A DNA stretch of 64,000 bases from Gordius sp. MW1 (taxonomy: Eukaryota > Nematomorpha > Gordioida > Gordea > Gordiidae). The first letter of the stretch is position 1; each line of letters starts with the position of its first letter. The notes beneath the pieces are model-generated. The model was not told the DNA's origin, made no database searches, and saw nothing but the letters and a program-made list of their open reading frames with translations. The stretch is taken from contig OZ038532.1 in NCBI GenBank assembly GCA_964036665.1, positions 19,743,037 to 19,807,036 on the forward strand, read 5' to 3'. Below are positions 56,048 through 64,000 of this stretch, piece by piece. The position numbers were made by a program, and so were the translations under genes.

Positions 56048-58036
56048 ATGTTTATATACCTGGCACTACTTGCAATCTTTGCTATAATCTTTTTGGACTA
56101 TGTCTTTTTTGCTCATGGTAAAATTCCAATTATATGGCGTTTTGGAGTACAACATAAAAGGCCATATGATTGTCCTTGCCTAAATGAGGGCTATGCTAAG
56201 AAATTTAATTTGAAAGGAGAAATAATTGTCATTACTGGAGGCTCAGAAGGAATTGGTAAAGCTACGGCTTTGCAACTTGCCCAAACAGGAGCAGATGTAG
56301 TTATAACTAGCAGAGATGAGAAAAAAGGTTTGAAGGTTGTTGAGGAGATTGAAGCCAAGGTTCCAGGATGTCATGTTTATTACAAGCATCTTGATTTGGC
56401 ATCATTCAAATCAATTAGAAAGTTTGCACAAGATATTATTGATAGGAATTATGGGTGCCCTGAATGTAAGTGTCTGTTTTAAAAGTAAATCAAAACGTTT
56501 TCGACCAACCATCTCAGATATAGATGATTTTTGCTGAGGGTGTAAGTCTCATGTATTATAGTAATTTTAAAAATTTTAGCCATTTTGGACCTATATTTTT
56601 ATGTATGTTCAAAGGGCCAAAATCACACTCAAGTGGGTTTTATAGATTTTACTATTTTTGTCATATTTTTGAAAGTAATGGCGCTATTCACTTAAATTTT
56701 GCTTGTTAGTTGTGCTTGTGACCATTTTTTATTAAATTAAAGTTATTTTTAAACTAGACTCCCATCGCGCAGATAAATAAGTTTATTTTATTCCAATATT
56801 ATTTATTTACCATGTATTTTTATTAATTTACAATTTGATAAAAACAAAAATCATAGTGTGTTTTAACAATTGACTACACCGCCATCTAGAAATATTTTTG
56901 ATGAAAATGTAATTTTTCGAATTCTTGACCATATCGTAGCCAACCTCAAACCTTTTAATTGAAATATGATAATGGGTCATAAAGGAGTGCACATTTGGTG
57001 ATTTCATATGGAGGAGAAATAGGTTTCTATGATGTTTCACTAATTTGACCACTTAAAATTAAACGCAAAAATTTAATGTTTTTTGTTACATTTTTTGATA
57101 GAGAATTTTTTTAGGAACAAAATGCAAGTGTAGCGCCATTACTTTCAAAAATATGACAAAAATAGTAAAATTATAAAACGCACTTGAGCTTGATTTTGGC
57201 CCTTAAATGTTTATAACTTAAGAAATATGGTTTCAAAATGGCTAAAAATTTCAAAAATTACGATAATATATAAGTCCTACACCCTTACCAAAAATCATAC
57301 ATAACTGAGTTGGTCGGTCGGAATAATTATTTTTTTGACGATTTGACATGGAATGGCCCATAGCCTAATACTTTTCCATTATTTGATAGCTCCCTGCAAA
57401 TCCATATATGCTCTCATCAATAATGCCGGGATTATGTTAATCCCCGACAAAGTTATGACAGAAGATGGCTTTGAACTTACCTCAGCCGTTAACTACTTTG
57501 GACCCTTTCTAATATCTCACCTTCTAACTCCTTTTCTCAGATCTTCGGGCAAGATACGTCAAAAACCCTCTCGGATTATAAATGTGTCTTCTCGAGCTCA
57601 CACTATAGGTCCCACCACTGTACGAGACTTAGGCACTGCCTTCAATCGAAACATGGTTTATGGCAATTCGAAACTAGGCGCAGTCATGTCTACCATTACC
57701 CTAGCCCAACGATGCAAATCATTAGATAGTCTCGAACATTATGAGGGTTGTTCTCTCATAGCAGTTTCCCTACACCCTGGTACTGTCGATACGGATTTGT
57801 TTAAACACGTACCCCAACCCGCGCGTTATATTATTCGGCGATTTTTTAGCGTTAACGCAGAGACGGGGGCCCGAACGAGTGTCTTTTGCACCCTGTCACC
57901 CGAAATAGGAGCCCAACTTTCGGGTTACTACTTTTCGGAGTGCCAGGTGGCAAAAGCCTCTCCTAAAGCCTATGACAAAGACGTTGCTGATAGATTGTGG
58001 GCTCGTTGCGAAGAAATTTGGAAGAACACCGCTTAG
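56048..58036 (+). CDS. Short-chain dehydrogenase/reductase, retinol dehydrogenase 11-14 type
   Basis: Two exons, 56048-56465 and 57390-58036, join in phase 1 to give 354 residues. Residues 2-20 are a hydrophobic membrane anchor. The NAD(P)-binding TGGSEGIGK lies near residue 62, NNAG near 149, the catalytic serine in INVSSRAH, and YGNSK (Tyr-x-x-x-Lys) near 229. PGTVDTDL and the C-terminal pattern SGYYFSECQVAKASPKAYD with a later LW are typical of RDH11-14, which reduce or oxidise retinoids and other lipid aldehydes at the ER or mitochondria. The substrate cannot be told from sequence. I chose the inner ATG because an AG acceptor-like site (TTTTAG) lies 7 nt upstream of it; an in-frame ATG at 55991 would add 19 residues. 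Nearly the whole intron is a foldback repeat. Confidence 0.93.
56499..57326. mobile_element. Foldback element filling the dehydrogenase intron
   Basis: Two arms of about 200 bp (56499-56715 and about 57108-57326) are inverted copies of each other at roughly 80 per cent by eye. Shared stretches include AAGTAATGGCGCTA, TTTGTCATATTTTTGAAAG and the GGGCCAAAATCA region. The spacer is AT-rich with no frame of interest. It takes up most of the 924-bp intron. Confidence 0.85.
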
Positions 58037-60853
58037 TGTGATAATCAACTTCTGATGAAGGCCTAAATCATTCAGCGGCATCTAACAGTATCTATCGCTA
58101 AATTGTATTAATTTTTGATATGCTTTGACATTCTTGTAAATAACGTCTTTGTATACTGCGCTACAATGTCGTTTTTTTAATTGTTTGTTATACAATCAAA
58201 ATGGTTTAAGTGTGAATTACTGGGCCCGAAATTTGAAAATTGTCATTTAATCGATTTTTAACATTTATACGATTAAAATAATTTTAACATATTTACATAA
58301 TTTTTTGCAATAGAGTTATTAATATTGTAAATTCTAAAAATTACTTTAAATTTTATTAAGACAAATATTGAGGTTTAGTTGCTCGTAATTTTTTTATTTT
58401 AGAAAATCATAACAGCCAACTTTATTAACCTCTTAATTGAGTCCTTATTGGTATAGCTAAGCTACATTTTTAAAGGCAAAAAAAAAATTTTTTAGAGTAG
58501 TTTATTATTATTTTATTTTGATTAACTATATTTTATTCAAATTAATTAATAAAAGTATCACACGGGTAAAATACATTGGTAATTAAAATACTATAATACA
58601 AAAGAAAACGCGTTAAAATTTGATTAGTTTTAAATTATATGTATATTAAATGTTGTAACAGATTTTTAACAATTAAACTTTTATTAGTAAACATACGTAA
58701 GCGACACTAGTAATCAAAGCAAAGCGTTGATTACACCAATTGTGTTTTATCCTCGACGCTATATCCCTGAGTGGAAAATAATTGTTTTCGAATGGAGCGT
58801 AATGCTATTTATTTACAAACTGGATAGAGATGAGCTAATAGTTATTGAGGTGACCTCAATTGACAAGTTAGAAAAATGACAGAAGGGTATAACACGGTTA
58901 GGGGGAAGTAATAAAAAAGGAACGAAATTTCTGCACATTGTTAAATTAAATTAGCTGTTAGCAATTCTTCAAAGAGAGAGCGGAACATTGAATAAAGCCA
59001 AAAGCGGAAGCTGTGCCACCCAGATCGATTATTTTATCTTAACAACAAGCAACGACATATTGACCTGCCACCACAGGCTGTTTGTGATGGATAGAGCCAT
59101 GCAAATTTTAGTTTCTTTGGCCCGAGCCCAATATGTATCCATATTACCTTTATTTATGTCCTTGCCTGAGCCCAGCCAAACATTTTTTTAATTCAAATTT
59201 TGGCCAAATTTTTCATTTGAAGTTTTTTATATAGATTTTATTGCTATTAATTCTTAAATTATAGCAATGAAATGCTTGATAAAACAAATAATTTTTATCC
59301 CCTTACAATACTATTTTTGAATGTAAAACTCTAACATTAAACTAATTAATATATTAGAAGTTTTAAATAAATCAATTGAGTTATTGATTTATTTTATCGT
59401 TAAAAGTTCTCGTGGCTACTATTTATATTAAATTTAGGAAAAGAATAAATTCTTGATCAAAATGATAATAAACAAGGAGGATGGGCTAAAGTCCGAAAAC
59501 TATGTTATGTATTCTGTAAGATATTTATTCGAGTCGGATATATAAAGCATATTATTTAAATGGTTAGTTGTCTACAGTTTGCTTCGGGTCGGGCTTGAGC
59601 AGGGTGGGAGTTCAAGATGCCCGTGCATGGATCTTGTGATATTCTAGAGATGGATAATACGATGAGTATAGTGATTACAACATATAATATTAAAGGATAG
59701 TGCTTTACATTTACAAGAAGCAGTGGGATGCTAAATTTAATGTGAAGATTTCGTCTCAACATACCTTAAAAAGTTTCTAAACGGGCAGATTGGTATTAGG
59801 TGAAGGCAAGAGTATCTAGGAATCGGGGTAATGAAATAAGTAATTACAATAATATGCTAAGAAAAGGCTATCAATAAAGCTAGCTAACATTTTGGCTAAA
59901 GATGCCTAGTAAGCTAAAACGTAGATCTAGGGCCATTATATAAATGACTGTTTCTGAAAAAGATATCAGTTAATTAACAAAAAATGAGGTGGTATGTAGG
60001 CTTAATGGAGAACTGAGGTTACTTAACAAAACAATCAGTAACATAGAGATGGGGCGAGACTATTACATTGATTTATTTAAAATGCCCCAATAGTCAAAAG
60101 TGCAAGTCAATAAATAGTAGAATTCGACCGGAGTAGATCTCGGAAGCGAAAGGATGAGTTGATATGGGTGCCCTTGAGTGTGGAAAAACACTCGGATCGA
60201 ACAACAGACCAACAAAATGTTTAAGCATTTAGATTATATGGGGTACCAAACCATTACCTTTAGGAAAATATCATCAGCTGCCAAAGCATATTAATATTTG
60301 AAAAGAATTAATGCATTGAATAAAAACCTAAATTAAAAACTGCGGAATAAGTAAAAAAATAAAACATTTAGTAGGTAGCCAATTATTGTCTCAGGCGTTA
60401 ACTCTATATCTATAAAATATTAGTCATTTTAATTTTTATCATAATTAAGGGTTGATGCTTGGGATAAGCGCTTCTATTAGAATAAACACCGTTAAACAAA
60501 AAATATGTTGCTTAACTAACCAAGCTAGTTAATTTATATTTAGAGCACATTTAAATAATTTATCTCATTTTTAATTAGGATCAGAAGAGTGATAAAATTT
60601 ATTTGAATTTTGAAAGTTTTATTATTCATTGCATTAGATGCATAGCCCATCCATCTAATTAGAAGATAAGATTGTTTATGCTACTTTAATCCTAATGAAC
60701 AGAATTACTAATTGGAAGGTGGAATTGTTTATGCTACTTTAACCTTATTACAAACAGAGTTGCTATAACCTTCACTTATTTTATCATATTCTAGTTGGTT
60801 AGGATTAGAGCTCTGGGCTAGCATTGACGACACACTGGCAGGTTCTTGACTAG
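58037..60853. other. Intergenic DNA between the dehydrogenase and DEF8
   Basis: About 2.8 kb of AT-rich sequence with no protein-like frame. An AATAAA at 58549 could serve the dehydrogenase transcript. An imperfect direct duplication of about 50 bp (TTGTTTATGCTACTTTAA at about 60672 and 60727) is visible near the right end. Confidence 0.55.
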
Positions 60854-60861
60854 TAAAAACA

Positions 60862-61158
60862 CAATGTTACACGATCCAAATTCTTGTACTGTATAAGCGA
60901 TCTCATATTCCATTTTCTTATTCGATCCAAAAAATAACGAAGCGCCTAGTGCGAAAAACACAAATCGTAATAAACAAACAAAATTTCTTACTCACGTTTT
61001 CATATTGTGATTTAGGTCTTGCAGGGGCAGGTTTTGTAGGGTTAGGGTTAGGTTATTTTAGGTTCAAGATACAAAATTACTTACTTTGGATCGAATAAGA
61101 AAATGGTTTGTCAGATCGCTTATACAGTACAAGAATTTGGATCGTGTAACATTAGCCG
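60862..61158. mobile_element. MITE with about 75-bp inverted repeats just upstream of DEF8
   Basis: The left arm begins CAATGTTACACGATCC and runs to about 60934. The right arm (about 61078-61158) is its inverse with a small insertion at the end. TAAAAACA flanks both sides (60854-60861 and 61159-61166), a plausible but low-complexity 8-bp duplication. The element ends 34 bp before the DEF8 start codon, so it must lie in the promoter or 5' untranslated region. Confidence 0.8.
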
Positions 61159-61192
61159 TAAAAACAAATTTGACCATATGATTATTTATTGA

Positions 61193-63703
61193 ATGGATAA
61201 TCTAGAAAAAAGTCAATTTTTTGACAATAAGAGTGAAAATGTAGATGTCTGGGTTAATGCCTTCATTAATGACAAAAAAACGGGTGATGCGACATTTATG
61301 GACTCTTTGTGCGATGAGGCACAAGATCCACTTAAAGTTTGATATATGTGCTGTACAATTCATTTGTGTAGACATGTTTTGGGTTTACCCAAGAAGAACA
61401 AATAGAAATGTCAATTGAACACTGCAAAAACACAATAAAACAAACCCATAAGGATTCACCTTTATACATTCAAAACGTTCACAAATTAATTCAGTTAAAA
61501 CTTAAATTGCAGATTATAAATGTAATAGTCTTTAAATTATTTTGTCTATAAATTTTTAGGACGAAGCCTCCTCGGAATCTCATAAAAATTATTATCTAAT
61601 ACATGGTCACAAATTTAAAATTAAAAAAAATATTGCAAAAGAAACCTCATGTGAATTGTGCAGCAATATAATTATCCCTTTATTTCATCAATATTTATTA
61701 TGCAAAAGTAAATAATCAAATTATCTTTTCAATTATGCTAGTATTATAAGACTGCTATTATGTATGCCATATCAAATGCTCTGAGAGAATTACAAATAGG
61801 TGTGCTTCTTATATTGTAAACAAACACCCTTCTTATATTTTTGCCATAAGGCCTGAGACAGGATTGCTATCACAAGATTACAAATGTGCTGAGTGCAAAA
61901 TTCTTTTTGAACTTGGTAATTTACTCCTTGATTGTTTTGTAATGTATATTATTTTAAATTTGTCTTGTTTTATTATCTGAATTTGACTATTTTTATATAA
62001 ATGAATTTTGAATAAACATTATTTTTAACTAGCAAAATTTTTATTAAGTTTTAATCATAATATTATGAATCCTCTATAAGACCATTATAAAGTTATAATT
62101 TATACATGAGAAAATGTTTCCATGTCCTTACAAGTCATAATTAAGCAATGATGGAAACAACATTTTTTCCTATATATAATTAGTTAAGACATCTATTCCT
62201 TTAATAGAAGTGATTGTCTTATTTAATTTTTAAACGCTTTATAATAGTCCTATTAAAATTTTGATGCTGATTTGTTCATGATTGTTATTAATTAACATTT
62301 TATTTAATTTACCAAAGAGTAAAGAATATATGGTTGTAATGCAAATTTTTGTTCATAATTAATTATTTTACTATTTAATTCAACCAAAATTCTAGCATTC
62401 AAAGAATTTTGCAATTTTTGTTTTTAACAGACCCTGATTAACAATAAAAATTGTCTTTGCCCCAAAAAGTATTGCAATTTGGCAATCAATAATTGCACAA
62501 TTTTCTGTTCATCTCCTCGCCGAAAGTGTGCAATCATTATTGGAAACCTCATCTTCTTTGCAATATAAAAACTTTTACAGATAAGCCCATCGTGAATTTG
62601 AGGGTATGCGACTATTCGGGCTTAGCCTACTGTCACCATTGTCACCGCAACGATACTCAAGTTATTCCCGCCCGGGTCATTCATAATTGGGATTTCAAAG
62701 TGCGAGGGGTCAGTAGACGGAGCAAACATTTTTTAGAGCTAATGCGAACTCGACCCGTCCTCAGCCTTGTCGATTTGAATCCTTTGCTCTTCCAAAAAGT
62801 GCGAGACCTAGCGCGTCTAGCTACCCTTAGACGCAACCTTCTGTACACTAAAGTATACTTGACCACCTGTAAAATGGCCATCAAAGCTAAACTCTTACTC
62901 AAGGTGGGTCATCTGTATATCATCATAAAGTTTTTCTAGCATGGGCGTATCCATAGGGTGGCAGAGAGGGGCGATTGCCCCCCCCCCCCTATATCTAAAA
63001 ATTCCTTCAAATTTGATGTAATAATTATGGCTAAAATTGCAAAAAATTATCATTTTGCTCCTCCCCAAATCATTATTGCCCCCTCCCTCTAATTCCAATC
63101 TCGGCGACGCCCATGTTTGCTAGGAAAACGTGTGTTTAAATGTTTTTAATTTTTTATCAACACCCACTCAATCGAAAAATAATGGGCAATTAATGAGGTA
63201 TAAAACTGTTTTTTCTCACCTTTATAATTGCACGTGCTTGAAAAATTTATATTTAATATAAGAAAAACGTTGTTGCCATCTCAAATTGTGCAGAATAAAG
63301 TTGGTGTTTTTTTATGTAAAATTTTCCAAAGGGTTTGTACTAACTTTTTTGGTCAGGTGGCTAATAGGCAACATTTCGTGGAAAATGCTGATCTCTATTC
63401 CCTCCAGGATTTAATCGACGTTAACAACGGAATACTGCTACCCGAATTATCGCTAATATACAATTCCTACCTCATACACATCAAGCGAGAATGCCAAGTT
63501 TAAATTTTACCCACAAATTTACTCTGCAAATATTTTTTTCCACTTTTACAATTTTTAGCTACTATATCGTTTTTCAATTTTCCATACTATGAGGTTTGCG
63601 CCGGAAAAGGATTTATATGCGAATTCTGTAAGCGTGACCACATGTTGTACCCTTTTGACGACGGTGTTTACACTTGCGACCAATGCTTGGCCGTTTATCA
63701 TCT
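61193..63703 (+). CDS. DEF8-like protein, C1 finger and Rubicon-homology region (partial, 3' end outside window)
   Basis: Seven exons: 61193-61336, 61372-61521, 61560-61707, 61751-61915, 62581-62903, 63357-63497 and 63594-63703. Phases agree throughout (0, 0, 1, 1, 0, 0, 2). The product aligns in order with DEF8: a helical segment (EHCKNTIKQT... KLIQLKLKLQ), a C1-type zinc finger (HKFKIKK... CELC... CHIKC), TGLLSQDYKCAEC, then CDYSGLAYCHHCH, VIPARVIHNWDFK, RPVLSLVDLNPLLF, RQHFVENADLYSLQDLIDV and CAGKGFICEFC. DEF8 works with PLEKHM1 and RAB7 on lysosome positioning. The final zinc-binding cysteines and the stop must lie to the right; a TAA in frame at 63706 follows a good GTAAAT donor. The acceptor at 63594 (after ATGAG) was chosen by homology. 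Exon 1 is the least certain. The first three introns are 35, 38 and 43 nt. Confidence 0.9.
62940..63115. mobile_element. Family-A MITE in DEF8 intron 5
   Basis: Ends CATGGGCGTATCCATAGG and TCGGCGACGCCCATG; flanks TTTTCTAG and TTTGCTAG (7 of 8). Confidence 0.87.
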
Positions 63704-63724
63704 GTAAATTATCATTATTACCAC

Positions 63725-63898
63725 CATGAGCGTAACCAGGGGGTCGCAGGGAGGGGCGGCTGCCCCCCTCTAAATCCAAATTATTTTAAAAATTCAATAT
63801 AATCATGGCTAAAATTACTAAAAAAATATAGTTTTGCCCCTCCTTAAATCATTAATGCCCCATCCCCCCCTCGGAATCCAATCCCAGCTACGCCCATG
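63725..63898. mobile_element. Family-A MITE just after DEF8 exon 7
   Basis: Ends CATGAGCGTAACCAGG and CAGCTACGCCCATG; flanks ATTACCAC and ATTACGAC (7 of 8). It begins 22 bp after the last visible exon. Confidence 0.87.
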
Positions 63899-64000
63899 AT
63901 TACGACAGATTATATGTGGTTTTTACACTTGACAATCTTATATTAGATTATTCATAAGTCATAATTACTTGATCTCATGTGTTCGAATAATCATAACATA

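Noticed and set aside
58988..59191. 67-codon frame in intergenic DNA
   Set aside because: No recognisable motif, no splice or promoter context, and a length expected by chance.
62681..62902. Arginine-rich minus-strand frame of 73 codons
   Set aside because: It is the complement of DEF8 exon 5, whose + strand frame is clearly conserved.
63541..63593. Acceptor TTTTTAG at 63559 for DEF8 exon 7
   Set aside because: It gives the wrong reading frame for CAGKGFICEFC. The ATGAG acceptor at 63593 keeps phase 0 and aligns with DEF8 without gaps.
63706..63708. In-frame TAA as the end of DEF8
   Set aside because: Stopping here would cut the last zinc-binding region after its first cysteine pairs. A good GTAAAT donor overlaps the position, so the gene probably continues outside the window.

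Overview
This is an AT-rich, intron-rich, repeat-rich piece of an invertebrate animal genome. Three protein-coding genes lie head to tail on the + strand. The phylum cannot be fixed from the sequence: the laminin architecture is shared by most bilaterians, and the very short introns in the third gene occur in several invertebrate lineages.

Positions about 4.9-53.0 kb hold one giant gene for a laminin alpha chain of the alpha-1/alpha-2 (wing-blister-like) type. I assembled 58 exons by reading open frames, GT/AG sites and intron phases. The order is signal peptide, LN domain, LE repeats, L4 module, LE repeats, second L4 module, LE repeats, coiled-coil arm and five LG domains, with the stop at 53035-53037. 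Every junction is phase-consistent except exon 23 to 24, which I could not resolve. Exon 1 (4922-5030) is a prediction. By exon arithmetic the protein is about 3,800 residues, longer than typical alpha-1/alpha-2 chains because of low-complexity insertions.

Positions 56048-58036 encode a two-exon, membrane-anchored short-chain dehydrogenase of the retinol dehydrogenase 11-14 group. Positions 61193-63703 hold the 5' and middle part of a DEF8-like gene (C1-type zinc finger plus Rubicon-homology zinc-binding region). It runs off the right edge and has introns of only 35, 38 and 43 nt.

The non-coding DNA is dominated by small non-autonomous DNA transposons. Two large MITE families (here called A, with CATGGGCGTAGCC ends, and B, with TAGTGTTGTAAAA ends) show 8-bp target duplications at many copies, so both look like hAT derivatives. 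A 1,142-bp hAT element (10397-11538) with an exact 8-bp duplication keeps a truncated BED-finger transposase ORF between CCCGAA-hexamer arrays. A third group (C) consists of minisatellite arrays built from a CCAATGG/CCATTGG hairpin unit plus GTCCGTCCG and GGGCCGAAGGCCC segments, at 0-0.7, 1.8-2.4, 28.4-29.7 and 39.3-41.2 kb. Several foldback elements sit in introns and intergenic DNA.

I found no tRNA, rRNA, CRISPR array or bacterial-type operon. The laminin chain acts outside the cell in basement membrane, the dehydrogenase at an internal membrane, and DEF8 on endolysosomes. Nothing in the sequence links them beyond neighbourhood.
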